Of a stretch of 64,000 nucleotides of DNA, positions 50,794 through 59,155 are shown in pieces; position 1 is the first letter of the stretch, and every line of letters starts with the position of its first letter. A program made the position numbers and the translations under genes. Under the pieces are notes generated by a model. It ran no database searches. It worked only from the letters and a program-made list of their open reading frames with translations, and was not told the DNA's origin. The stretch is from contig CAVYOE010000001.1 of NCBI GenBank assembly GCA_963770155.1, forward strand, positions 1,364,001 through 1,428,000. The letters run 5' to 3'. The DNA comes from CAVYOE01 sp963770155 (lineage in GTDB: Bacteria > Actinomycetota > Thermoleophilia > Solirubrobacterales > 70-9).

Positions 50794-51745
50794 CCCCGGC
50801 GCGAACGCGCGCCGCCGACTCTCTCGCCCGCCGAATCGGCTTCGACCACGGCCAGGTCCGGGGCGGCAGCTTCGCCGCCCGGCTTCGCCACTCCGCGGCA
50901 CTCCGCCGCGACTTGACCAGCACGAGGTGAATGCTGGTCCAGGTCCGCCCGCTCTCGTTCAAGACGATGTGGGGGTAGCGGCGGTATCCGTCCCGGTCCG
51001 ACTGCACGTCCTCGATCGCCTCGGCAAAGGGCACGACCCCGGCCATCGTGGCCTCGTCGACGCTTGTCTGCAGAGGCTCGACCGGGTCCCACCAGAGCCC
51101 GTCGAGGACGAGTGCCCGCAGCTCGGGCTCGTCGAACATCATCACCCCGGGAAATCCGGGCGGCGGTCCGTCGAGCCGGAACTCTGTCGCCAGCGCCGCG
51201 ACCCCTCCCGGGCGCAGCACGCGGTAGATCTCCTCGACCGATCGGCGGACGTCGGAGAACTCGCCGAAGTGCTCGATCGAGCTCGACGAAAAGACCGCAT
51301 CGAAGGAGTCGTCCTCGAACTCGAGCTCGAGCGCGTTCATGTGCCTGACCTCGAGCCGGTCCGGGTTCCAGGCGCAGGTCGCGTAGCGCCCCGGATCGGT
51401 GAGCATGTCGGCGCCGGAATCGGTCTCGGACCAGGCGTCATCGACCTCGTAGAGGTCGGTTGCCACAACCCGGCGCGCACGGTTGGTCAGCCAGTAAATC
51501 GTCGCCTCGTGGCCGGCCCCGACCCCGAGGACCTCGGCTTCAGGGCCGAGCACCCCGAGCTCGTCGAAGGCCCGCGCTGTCATCGCAACCTCCCAGAACT
51601 TTCGCTCCTCCCGCCCACGGGGGAACTCGTTGCCGAAGCGCTCGGTGCGGTCCGCGTAGATCTCGCGGATCAGCTCTCGCAGCCTGGAATGCTCGAAGTC
51701 GGCCGCTTCACAGAGCTTGCAGTGGGAGAGGGAATCCCCGGTCAT
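50780..51745 (-). CDS. SAM-dependent methyltransferase (type 11-like)
   Basis: A 321-residue methyltransferase. The N terminus starts HCKLCEAADF, a short Cys pair. AEVLGVGAGHEATIYWLTNR is the SAM loop, RRVVATDLYEVD the acidic residue, and FDAVFSSSSIEHFGEFSDVR with YRVLRPGGVAALATEFR the type 11 signature. The C-terminal 40 residues are very basic (WRSRAAKLPPRTWPWSKPIR). It is a single gene divergent from the GT2 gene at 51817, with an inverted repeat between. A TAAAGT box lies eight bases before the start codon. Confidence 0.85.
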   Translation of the reverse strand: MTGDSLSHCKLCEAADFEHSRLRELIREIYADRTERFGNEFPRGREERKFWEVAMTARAFDELGVLGPEAEVLGVGAGHEATIYWLTNRARRVVATDLYEVDDAWSETDSGADMLTDPGRYATCAWNPDRLEVRHMNALELEFEDDSFDAVFSSSSIEHFGEFSDVRRSVEEIYRVLRPGGVAALATEFRLDGPPPGFPGVMMFDEPELRALVLDGLWWDPVEPLQTSVDEATMAGVVPFAEAIEDVQSDRDGYRRYPHIVLNESGRTWTSIHLVLVKSRRSAAEWRSRAAKLPPRTWPWSKPIRRARESAARVRAGVTRG

Positions 51746-51753
51746 CGGAGCGG

Positions 51754-51759
51754 ACTTTA
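51754..51759 (-). promoter_or_regulatory. Candidate -10 box (TAAAGT) for the methyltransferase gene
   Basis: TAAAGT on the minus strand ends eight bases before the start codon at 51745. It is placed almost symmetrically with the TAGAAT box on the other side of the inverted repeat. Confidence 0.4.
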
Positions 51760-51762
51760 GGA

Positions 51763-51796
51763 CCTATCTCGCCAGACCCGGCACCCGGGAGATAGG
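51763..51796. promoter_or_regulatory. Inverted repeat between two divergent genes
   Basis: CCTATCTC (51763-51770) and GAGATAGG (51789-51796) form a perfect 8-base inverted repeat with an 18-base centre. Each arm lies three or four bases from an outward-facing -10-like box (TAAAGT and TAGAAT). This is the position of an operator controlling both genes, though a cruciform or terminator-like hairpin is also possible. Confidence 0.45.
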
Positions 51797-51800
51797 CCCC

Positions 51801-51806
51801 TAGAAT
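51801..51806 (+). promoter_or_regulatory. Candidate -10 box (TAGAAT) for the GT2 gene
   Basis: TAGAAT is a near-consensus -10 ending ten bases before the ATG at 51817. It overlaps an earlier in-frame ATG at 51805, which argues for the downstream start. Confidence 0.4.
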
Positions 51807-51816
51807 GCGACCCCGG

Positions 51817-52998
51817 ATGAGCGGCACCACAGTCGCGGAAAGCACACGAACGGGCACGGGAGTCACCTCAATCGAGGTGTCGGTGGTCATCCCATGCCTG
51901 AACGAGGCAGATTCGATCGAGGCCTGCGTGGAACAGGCGCGCAAAGCCCTCGACAAGGGCAGCTTCCGGGGCGAGGTGCTCGTGGTCGACAACGGCTCCA
52001 CCGACGGCAGCGGGGAGCTCGCCGCGAAGGCCGGAGCGCGGGTGATCGAAGAGCACCGCCGCGGCTACGGCAGCGCCTATCTGGCCGGGCTCGCGGCCGC
52101 GCGGGGTGAATACATAGTCATGCTCGACGCCGATCTCACCTACGACGCTGCGGAGCTCCCGCGCTTCGTCGAGGCCCTTCGCGACGGCGGCGATCTCGTC
52201 CTCGGCGACCGGATGGAGGGCATCCATCCCGGAGCGATGCCCTGGCTTCACCAGCATGTCGGCAACCCGATCCTCACCGGGCTGCTCAACCGCCTGTACG
52301 GCACCGAAGTCAAGGACGCGCACTGCGGGATGAGGGCGCTTCGTCGCGACATCCTCCCCGACCTTGACCTGCGGACCAGCGGCATGGAGCTGGCCTCCGA
52401 GATGGTGATCCGGGCGGCGAAGGCCGGCCTCGAGATCCGCCAGTTCCCGATCGAGTACCACCCGAGGCACGGCGAGTCGAAGCTCTCGACCTGGAGCGAT
52501 GGTTGGCGGCACCTTCGCTTCCTCCTGGTCCACAGTCCCACCTACCTCTTCCTGATCCCCGGCGCGATCCTGACCGCTCTCGGCGCCCTGATCATGCTGG
52601 CGGTCGTCACCGAGATCTCGGTGTTCGGGCGGGCCTGGGACATCCACACGATGATCGGCGGCTCGCTGCTGGCGATCGTCGGCACGCAGGTGATCGCGCT
52701 CGGTCTCTGCGCGCACGCTTATGCCTATTACTTCATGGGCGACCGCGACATCTGGTTCAACCGGATGCGCGACTGGGCGCGGCTCGAACACGGCCTCGCG
52801 ATCGGGGGCGTGGTATTCGCCGCGGGAATCCTCGTCGGCGCCGCGATGCTGTGGATCTGGGCGGACCGCGGCTTCGGCAGCCTGGCCGAGGAACGACTGG
52901 CGCTGCTCGCGGCCACCCTAATCACCATCGGCGTCCAGGTCTTCTTCACCTCGTTCCTGCTCAGCATCCTCGGACTGCGAAAGCCGGACGAGCTTTAA
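51817..52998 (+). CDS. GT2-family glycosyltransferase with C-terminal membrane domain (DPMS-like)
   Basis: A 393-residue enzyme of the dolichyl/polyprenyl-phosphate sugar synthase type. The GT-A domain (1-250) has VSVVIPCLNEADSIEACVEQ, EVLVVDNGSTDGSGELAAKA, IVMLDADLTYDAAELPRFVE (DAD metal motif) and KDAHCGMRALRRDILPDLDL. Four membrane helices follow (LFLIPGAILTALGALIMLAV, IGGSLLAIVGTQVIALGLCA and two more). It would load a sugar on undecaprenyl phosphate for use by a GT-C enzyme, and multi-pass candidates for that follow at 53599 and 55128. The start is chosen from promoter position. Confidence 0.88.
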   Translation: MSGTTVAESTRTGTGVTSIEVSVVIPCLNEADSIEACVEQARKALDKGSFRGEVLVVDNGSTDGSGELAAKAGARVIEEHRRGYGSAYLAGLAAARGEYIVMLDADLTYDAAELPRFVEALRDGGDLVLGDRMEGIHPGAMPWLHQHVGNPILTGLLNRLYGTEVKDAHCGMRALRRDILPDLDLRTSGMELASEMVIRAAKAGLEIRQFPIEYHPRHGESKLSTWSDGWRHLRFLLVHSPTYLFLIPGAILTALGALIMLAVVTEISVFGRAWDIHTMIGGSLLAIVGTQVIALGLCAHAYAYYFMGDRDIWFNRMRDWARLEHGLAIGGVVFAAGILVGAAMLWIWADRGFGSLAEERLALLAATLITIGVQVFFTSFLLSILGLRKPDEL

Positions 52999-53005
52999 GC
53001 GTCTG

Positions 53006-53617
53006 ATGACACCGCGGTACACCGCGGGCGCGGCCGGAATCACGATCATCGTCGCTGCGGTGGCGGTGTATTGCTTCAGCCCGGCCCCGCTGATCGCGGG
53101 GAGCAACGGGATCGCGCCGCTCGAGGAGTCCTATTTCGTCTCGCCCGGCGAACAGCGCTGCCAGCCGCTTCCCTCGGTCCCTGACGGTGCCGAGCAGGTC
53201 CGCATTTATGCCTTCGGCGAGGGAGGCACCGAGGCCGATTTCGGGATTGAGATAGACGGCGCGAGCGGGTCGGGTTCTGCCCCTGACCCAGGCTTGATCA
53301 CGATGGAGCTCGACAGGCCGACGGAAGCGTCCCGGCACGGCGCCTTCTGCATCACCAACACCGGCCGGAGCGAGCTGGGGCTGGGGGGCGAGCGCAGAGG
53401 GGGCCCGAACCTCGCGAGCGTCACCTTCCTCGAGGGGGGCGAGTCGGCCTGGCTGCGCCGAGCGGACACGATGCTCGAGCGCTTCGGGTTCGGGGCTGCC
53501 GGGCTGCTCGACACCTGGGCGGTCTGGTTCGCCGGCCTGATGGCGCTCGGCGCCGCGGCGATTGCCGTCTGGTGGCTCCTCTTCCGGGAGGAGGGCGCGT
53601 GGGAGGAAGGGAACTGA
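53006..53617 (+). CDS. Membrane protein with extracytoplasmic domain, unknown function
   Basis: A 203-residue protein with one hydrophobic segment near each end (TAGAAGITIIVAAVAVYCFS and WFAGLMALGAAAIAVWWLLF) and a beta-rich domain of about 130 residues between them, carrying two Cys (EQRCQPLP and AFCITNTG) that could form a disulfide outside the cell. It starts seven bases after the GT2 stop and overlaps the next membrane protein gene by 19 bases, so it is in the middle of a three-gene unit. I do not recognise the family. It may be an accessory subunit of the neighbouring GT-C-like protein (inference). Confidence 0.6.
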   Translation: MTPRYTAGAAGITIIVAAVAVYCFSPAPLIAGSNGIAPLEESYFVSPGEQRCQPLPSVPDGAEQVRIYAFGEGGTEADFGIEIDGASGSGSAPDPGLITMELDRPTEASRHGAFCITNTGRSELGLGGERRGGPNLASVTFLEGGESAWLRRADTMLERFGFGAAGLLDTWAVWFAGLMALGAAAIAVWWLLFREEGAWEEGN

Positions 53618-55137
53618 GGGCGGCCGTCAACAGCGTTCCCCGTGCGGCGTGGATCTGCGCCCTGGTGGCATTCCTGAACGCGACCGCGTGGTCGCTGATC
53701 GTGCCGCTGTTCCAGGTCCCCGACGAACAGGCCCACACCGGATACGCGCAGTACATCGCGGAGGTGGGCAAGCCCCCGGCCGGGGAGAAAGAGAATCCAG
53801 GCCTCGCAGAACAGGAGCGCCAACTGCTCGACGCACTCGGCTGGCACGAGGTGATCCACAGGCCCGACAGCCGCCCGCTGATCACCGAAAGGGTCCACCG
53901 GCATCTGGAGGAGGTCGTCGATACGCCGGCCGACCCGAAGGGCAAGGGCGGTGTGACGACCGCGACCTACAACCCCCCTCTCTACTACGCCGGAGCGGCC
54001 GCGGCCTACCGGATCTCCCCGGCGACGGACCTCGCCGACCGGGTCCACCTGATGCGCCTGTTCTCCGCCTTGCTGGCGGGCATCACCGCCCTCTTCCTGT
54101 TTCTGTTCCTGCGCGAGCTGCTTCCGGCCCAACCGTGGGCGTGGACGATCGGGGCCCTCGCGGTCGCCTTCCAGCCGACGGTCGGGTTCATCGGGGGTGG
54201 CGTTTCACCGGACAACCTGGTGATTGCCGCCACGGCCGCGCTTTTTTTCTGCATCGCCCGTGCCTTTCGCCACGGCCTGACGGTGCCGGGCGGGATCGCG
54301 ATCGGCGCGGCGTCCGCCACCGCAGTGCTCGCGAAGGCTCCGGCGCTCGGCCTGGTCCCGGGGATCGTCCTCGGCGTGGCCCTGCTCGTGTTCCAAGCGA
54401 GCCCAAGCAAGCGCGGCGACGCGCTTCGGGGGGCACTCGCCGCCGCCGGGACCTTTGCGGTCCCGGTGCTGCTCTACATGCTGCTCAACGTCACGGTCTG
54501 GGACCGCGGCATCTTCTTCGGGGCGGAGCCCGACCCGGCGGTCGAGGCACTCGGCCCCGAGACCACGACGAGCCCGACGCAGGAGACGGCAACCCTGACC
54601 GGGGTGATCAGCCACTACTGGCAGTTCTACCTGCCGCGGCTTCCGGGGATGGAAGATGCGTTCGCCGCCTATCCGCTGCGCGACATCATCTTCAACGGCT
54701 CGATCGGATACTTCGGCTGGGGCGACTACCGGTTTCCCGGCTGGGTCTACGACGCGGCGCTTCCGCTCGTCCTACTGCTCCTGGCGCTGGCCATCAGCGA
54801 GCTCGTCGCGTGCCGGGAGGTACTCCGCGGCCGCGTCGGTGAGCTGGCCACCTATGCCGTACTTACCCTCGGCCTGACGATGGTGATCGCCTGGGTCGGC
54901 TACCACGCCCGCACCACTGGAGAGACGGGATACGAGCAGGCCCGCTACTTCTTTCCCCTCCTCGCCGCCTACGCAGCGGTGATCGCGCTGGCGGCCCGCG
55001 GTGCCGGGCGCTCGTTGAGCTGGACCAGCAGAGCCAGTCGTTCCTGGGGCCCGGTTGCAGGCGTAGTCATCGTCTCGATCGCGATCGCGCACAGCGTGGT
55101 CGCAATGCTGATCACCCTGACGCGCTACTACGGCTGA
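53599..55137 (+). CDS. Multi-pass membrane protein, DUF2142/GT-C-like
   Basis: A 512-residue polytopic protein. After the first helix (AAWICALVAFLNATAWSLIV) comes FQVPDEQAHTGYAQYIAEVG, the DE(x)H loop typical of DUF2142 and GT-C transferases. A large loop then leads to TTATYNPPLYYAGAAAAYR and about ten more helices. Such proteins are thought to transfer sugars from polyprenyl-phosphate donors outside the membrane, matching the DPMS-like enzyme two genes upstream. The GTG start is supported by GGGAGGAGG five bases before it. The last ten bases overlap the convergent gene. Confidence 0.75.
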   Translation: MGGRELRAAVNSVPRAAWICALVAFLNATAWSLIVPLFQVPDEQAHTGYAQYIAEVGKPPAGEKENPGLAEQERQLLDALGWHEVIHRPDSRPLITERVHRHLEEVVDTPADPKGKGGVTTATYNPPLYYAGAAAAYRISPATDLADRVHLMRLFSALLAGITALFLFLFLRELLPAQPWAWTIGALAVAFQPTVGFIGGGVSPDNLVIAATAALFFCIARAFRHGLTVPGGIAIGAASATAVLAKAPALGLVPGIVLGVALLVFQASPSKRGDALRGALAAAGTFAVPVLLYMLLNVTVWDRGIFFGAEPDPAVEALGPETTTSPTQETATLTGVISHYWQFYLPRLPGMEDAFAAYPLRDIIFNGSIGYFGWGDYRFPGWVYDAALPLVLLLLALAISELVACREVLRGRVGELATYAVLTLGLTMVIAWVGYHARTTGETGYEQARYFFPLLAAYAAVIALAARGAGRSLSWTSRASRSWGPVAGVVIVSIAIAHSVVAMLITLTRYYG

Positions 55138-56858
55138 GGGAGGTCGGCGAAGCAGCGGCGCTCACCGAAGCGGAGGGTGCAACGCCGCCGGAGCTCGTCG
55201 AGGATCACTCCGGGCAGCAGCCGGCTGCGCCGCAGCACATCCGGCATCGGCTCCCCATCGAGCTCGGGTGCGAACTTGCGGCAGCCGAGGATCTGCAGCG
55301 GCGGCTTCAGAGCGTCCGGGCCGAGGAACTCCGGTGTTTCGAGTAGCACCGCCGGCCCGACGGGGTCGGCGCAGGCACGGCGGACCGAGTCGTCCGCACC
55401 CAGCGGCCCGCCCAGGAACTCCTTGTAGCCGAAGACGATCCCGGCGAAGTCCCGACGGCACGGGCCCCTCATCTCCTCGTCGCGGAAGCCGAGCACGAGC
55501 GGGAACGACGCACTCTGCTCGCGGTCGAGGTTCATTGCATACACCGGGCACGTCTCGGGGTTGAGGGCCGCGACAGACTCGAAGGCCTCGGCGTTGTCGG
55601 CCTCCCATGCCTCGTAGCCGTTGAGCGCGTCGCGCGCGTCCGATGCATTCGCCACGGCGAGCACGACCGCGGCGGCGACGGCGCCCCAGCCGGCCGGCGC
55701 CGGCAGATCCGCCAGCAACAGGATCGCCGCGATCCCGAACAGGACCATGCCGGGCAGCAGATAGCGGCTGGCCGGCTCGAGCAGGATTCCCTGGGAGACC
55801 AGGGCCGCGGCTCCCGCGGTGGTGGCCCCTGCCGCGAGCCACGGGACCTCGCCGCGGCGGAGCCAGACGGCGAGCCCGGCGCCCACGAGGCCCACCAGAA
55901 CGAACTTCCACTCGACGATCGCGAATACGGAAAACGCTTCCCAGGTGAGGTCAGCGGAATCGACCAGGCGCTCGAGCCAGCCGCCGAGGGAGCTGGGCTT
56001 TTCCGCCCCGTACAGGCCGATGCCCTGATCCGAAACGCTGTTCGCGCCGAGCGCGACCGCGATCGCAATCGCCAGCATCGCCGCGGCCACCAGCTGAAAC
56101 GGCCGCTGACGCCACAGCGCTCCCTCCATCCTCCCCCTCCCCGCCCAGCGCCGGTCCAGGTGCAAGTAGACGAACGGTGCTCCCGCAAGCATCGCCACCG
56201 ACGCCTCCTTGTGGGAGATGCCGAGCCCCCACAGAAAAAACCCGGCGGCCAGTGCGCCGGCGACCAGACCAGTCTGCACGGGCGTCCCCTCGACCAGGCG
56301 CCCGGTTGCCCAGATCAACAGAGCGGTCCCGCACACGGTCGCGCCGATCATCATCGGTTCCTGGATTCCAAGACGGATGAAGTCGAGGTCGGTCGCGGGA
56401 GAGGCGAAGATCAGCAGCGGAGCAGCCGCACACAGCGAAGCGAGCAGGACGGGGGACGGCCTCCGGGCCGCGGTCGCCGCAACCACTCCCGGGACGACCA
56501 CGACCGCAGCGCAGACGAGAAGCATTCGAAGCACCGCGAACAGATTCGGAGCAAGCAGCGAGTCCGGAGCGCCGAGGACGTGCCATTGAACGTGCGCCCA
56601 CAGCTCCCAGCCGGGGCGATAACGGCCGCCGCCGATCCCCCCCGGCTCGAAGAACGGCTCGAGCAGCGCCCCGAGGTCCTTGTTCGGCTGGGCGGCGAAG
56701 ATCCAGTCGTCGACGATCGCCGGCGTTCCGATGCCGAAGCGGTTGGCGAGGATCGCCATACCCACTGCGGTCGCGACAGCGAACGCAACCCCGATCGCGA
56801 CCGCGTAGCGGCGCTCCAGTCTCGCGGGGCCGGTCACCCCTGACGAACTCGGCGCCAC
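55128..56858 (-). CDS. GT-C-like polytopic membrane protein
   Basis: A 576-residue protein with about ten membrane helices and a C-terminal extracytoplasmic domain of roughly 140 residues containing several Cys. The first outer loop holds TPAIVDDWIFAAQPNKDLGA and GRYRPGWELWAHVQWHVLGA; the VDDW and RPGW pieces are reminiscent of membrane glycosyltransferases annotated in O-antigen loci. No named family is certain. The GTG start at 56858 has a TAGCCT box exactly six bases upstream. It is divergent from the terminal amidotransferase operon and convergent with the DUF2142-like gene. Confidence 0.65.
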   Translation of the reverse strand: MAPSSSGVTGPARLERRYAVAIGVAFAVATAVGMAILANRFGIGTPAIVDDWIFAAQPNKDLGALLEPFFEPGGIGGGRYRPGWELWAHVQWHVLGAPDSLLAPNLFAVLRMLLVCAAVVVVPGVVAATAARRPSPVLLASLCAAAPLLIFASPATDLDFIRLGIQEPMMIGATVCGTALLIWATGRLVEGTPVQTGLVAGALAAGFFLWGLGISHKEASVAMLAGAPFVYLHLDRRWAGRGRMEGALWRQRPFQLVAAAMLAIAIAVALGANSVSDQGIGLYGAEKPSSLGGWLERLVDSADLTWEAFSVFAIVEWKFVLVGLVGAGLAVWLRRGEVPWLAAGATTAGAAALVSQGILLEPASRYLLPGMVLFGIAAILLLADLPAPAGWGAVAAAVVLAVANASDARDALNGYEAWEADNAEAFESVAALNPETCPVYAMNLDREQSASFPLVLGFRDEEMRGPCRRDFAGIVFGYKEFLGGPLGADDSVRRACADPVGPAVLLETPEFLGPDALKPPLQILGCRKFAPELDGEPMPDVLRRSRLLPGVILDELRRRCTLRFGERRCFADLPQP

Positions 56859-56864
56859 GGCGCC

Positions 56865-56870
56865 AGGCTA
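56865..56870 (-). promoter_or_regulatory. Candidate -10 box (TAGCCT) for the GT-C-like gene
   Basis: TAGCCT on the minus strand is followed by six bases (GGCGCC) and the GTG at 56858. Confidence 0.4.
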
Positions 56871-56906
56871 TACAGAATTACGCCCTCACTGGCCAACCGG
56901 GGCAGC

Positions 56907-56912
56907 TACGCT
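56907..56912 (+). promoter_or_regulatory. Candidate -10 box (TACGCT) for the terminal glycan operon
   Basis: TACGCT ends exactly six bases before the ATG at 56919, the leaderless spacing. The same hexamer precedes tRNA-Gln and the GT4 operon. Confidence 0.4.
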
Positions 56913-56918
56913 CGTTTG

Positions 56919-58061
56919 ATGCGCTACTGCGCCCGTTGCGTCCTGCCTGACACCAGGCCCGGCCTCGAGATCGGCCCGGACGGAGTCTGCTCTGCGTGCA
57001 CCAGGCACGAGCAGAAGCAGACGGAGATCGACTGGAAGGCGCGCGCGGCCGAGTTCTCGCGCCTGGTCGCCGAAGTGCGTGAGCTGGGCCGCCCCTACGA
57101 CTGCGTGATCCCGGTCAGCGGGGGCAAGGACAGCACCTGGCAGACGGTGGTCTGTCTCGAGCACGGGCTCCATCCGCTGGCGGTCACCTGGAAGACCCCG
57201 GCGCGCACCGAGCTCGGGGCGCGAAACCTCGAGAACCTGATCGAGCTCGGGGTCGACCACATCGACTTTCAGATCAATCCGAAGGTCGAGCGCGCGTTCG
57301 TGCTCGAGGCCTTCGAGAAGCAGGGGACCACGGCCCTGCCGATGCACCTGGCGCTGTTCAACATCCCGCTCTCGATCGCGGTCCGCTACGAGGTGCCGCT
57401 CGTCGTCTGGGGAGAGAACTCCGCCGCCGAGTACGCGGGGGGCGGACCGGAGGCCGAGTCTCCGCGCCTCGACGCGTCCTGGCTTCGCAAGTACGGAGTA
57501 GCCGGGGGAACCACCGCGGAGGACTGGATCGGCCAGGCCCTCTCCCGGCAGGATCTCACCCCCTACTTCGGCCCTACCGATGCCGAGCTCGCCGACAGAG
57601 GGATCGAAGCTCTCTTCCTGGGGCACTACTTCGAGTGGGACCCGGAGAAGACCGCTCGCATCGCTCGCGAGCACGGCTTCGAGAGCGCGGAGCGGCCGTT
57701 GACCGGCCACTACGCCTACGCCGACGTCGACGACGCCTTCCTGGTCTCCGTCCACCACTGGCTCAAGTGGTTCAAGTTCGGCTTCACCCGGACCTACGAC
57801 AACCTCTCACTCGAGATCCGCAACGGCCGCATGACCCGCGAAGAGGCGGTAGCCGCCCTGCTCGAACGCGGGGACGAGACGCCGCACGAGGCGATCCAGC
57901 ACCTCTGCCGCTACCTGGGCATCAGCCGCGAGGGATTCTTCGAGATCGCGGAGAGGTTCCGAAACGACGAGATCTGGTCGCGCCGCAATGGCGTCTGGGA
58001 GATCGAGGGCTTCCTGATTCCGGACTGGCCGTGGCAGGGCGCGGCCTCGCCGGCCGGCTGA
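56919..58061 (+). CDS. PP-loop N-acetyl sugar amidotransferase (PseA/WbpG-like)
   Basis: A 380-residue enzyme of the family that converts an N-acetyl group on a sugar or nonulosonate to an acetamidino group. The N terminus has two Cys pairs (YCARCVLPDTRPG and GVCSAC). The ATP PP-loop is VIPVSGGKDSTWQTVV near residue 67. LVVWGENSAAEYAGGGPEAE and HYFEWDPEKTARIAREHGFE are family landmarks. Relatives usually take ammonia from HisH/HisF homologues, not seen in the window. The ATG at 56919 is preferred over a TTG one codon earlier. The TGA overlaps the next ATG (TGATG). It heads the terminal plus-strand operon. Confidence 0.88.
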   Translation: MRYCARCVLPDTRPGLEIGPDGVCSACTRHEQKQTEIDWKARAAEFSRLVAEVRELGRPYDCVIPVSGGKDSTWQTVVCLEHGLHPLAVTWKTPARTELGARNLENLIELGVDHIDFQINPKVERAFVLEAFEKQGTTALPMHLALFNIPLSIAVRYEVPLVVWGENSAAEYAGGGPEAESPRLDASWLRKYGVAGGTTAEDWIGQALSRQDLTPYFGPTDAELADRGIEALFLGHYFEWDPEKTARIAREHGFESAERPLTGHYAYADVDDAFLVSVHHWLKWFKFGFTRTYDNLSLEIRNGRMTREEAVAALLERGDETPHEAIQHLCRYLGISREGFFEIAERFRNDEIWSRRNGVWEIEGFLIPDWPWQGAASPAG

Positions 58062-59128
58062 TGGAGAGAGCGGGGGCCGAAAAGACCTACCTCGCCGAGC
58101 TCGAGGAGCTGAAGCAGCTCGCCGACTCGCTCCCGAACACGCGGGGGCTGGCTGCAGCCAAGGTGATCAGCCTCGCCGCACTCAACATGCGCTGGGAAAG
58201 CGTCATGTTCGACCGCGATCTCGACGAGCACCCCTGGTCGGTCGCCTCGAGGCTGATCGAGGATGCCTGCGCCCAGCTGCGCGCCTGGCAGGGGGCGTCC
58301 TTCATCGAGGGTTCAGACGAGCCCGTCGGCGACGCGGCAGCGCCGATGGAGAAGGGGCACCACGACCTCTTCCAGGACCTGTGGCAGGGGTTCTCGCCTG
58401 ACGAATACGAGCGGGAGCGAATCGGCCGCTACACCCGGCGCCTCGAGATCAACGGCCTCGACGGCGAGTTCATGGCGGGGCGACGCTGCATCGACTGCGG
58501 CTGTGGGCACGGGAACTTCGCTCACGCGCTGATCCGGGCAGGGGCCTCATACGCGTTCGGGCTCGACTTCGGCGAGGAGAGCATTCGCTACGCGACCGAG
58601 GCCAGGGACCGCCTCGGAGTCTCGGCGGACCAGGTCGAGTTCGCGGTCGGGTCGGTCTACGAGATTCCACAACCCGACGCCTCGTTCGACTTCGCGATCC
58701 AGAACGGCGTCTTTCACCACCTCGACGACGAGGACGCCGCCTACCGGGAGGTGTCGCGAGTGCTGAAGCCCGGCGGCTGGTTCTGGGTCTATACCGACGG
58801 TGAGGGCGGCATCAGTCACGAGCTCTGGGACGCGTCGGTCCACATCCTCCGCGAGGTCCCGCACACGTTCATCCTCGAAGTCCTCGACTTCCTCGGGGTC
58901 GAGACGAACAAGCGCTACCACCTGGGCGACGGCCTGAACGCGACCTACCGTCACACGAGCTGGGAGGAGATCACAGGGCGGCTGAGCGAGATCGGGTTCG
59001 GGAACTACAGGCGACTGGTCGGCGGCTTCCCCACCGACTTCGACCACGATGTGATCGAAGCGGACCCCTGGGGGCGGGAGAAGTTCGGCGAGGGCGACCT
59101 GCGTCTGTTGACGCAGCGACTGGACTAG
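58061..59128 (+). CDS. SAM-dependent methyltransferase in the terminal glycan operon
   Basis: A 355-residue protein. The first 150 residues are helical and of unknown role. A class I methyltransferase domain follows: RRCIDCGCGHGNFAHALIRA (SAM loop, with an unusual DCGCGHG), SYAFGLDFGEESIRYA, FDFAIQNGVFHHLDDEDAAY and VSRVLKPGGWFWVYTDGEGG. The C-terminal part (SHELWDASVHILREVPHTFI) may bind substrate. It is coupled to the amidotransferase by a one-base overlap and followed after 27 bases by the asparagine synthase gene. Methylation of the amidated sugar is a reasonable guess. Confidence 0.82.
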   Translation: MERAGAEKTYLAELEELKQLADSLPNTRGLAAAKVISLAALNMRWESVMFDRDLDEHPWSVASRLIEDACAQLRAWQGASFIEGSDEPVGDAAAPMEKGHHDLFQDLWQGFSPDEYERERIGRYTRRLEINGLDGEFMAGRRCIDCGCGHGNFAHALIRAGASYAFGLDFGEESIRYATEARDRLGVSADQVEFAVGSVYEIPQPDASFDFAIQNGVFHHLDDEDAAYREVSRVLKPGGWFWVYTDGEGGISHELWDASVHILREVPHTFILEVLDFLGVETNKRYHLGDGLNATYRHTSWEEITGRLSEIGFGNYRRLVGGFPTDFDHDVIEADPWGREKFGEGDLRLLTQRLD

Positions 59129-59155
59129 CCCGAGGCCCTTCGGGAGGAACGAACG

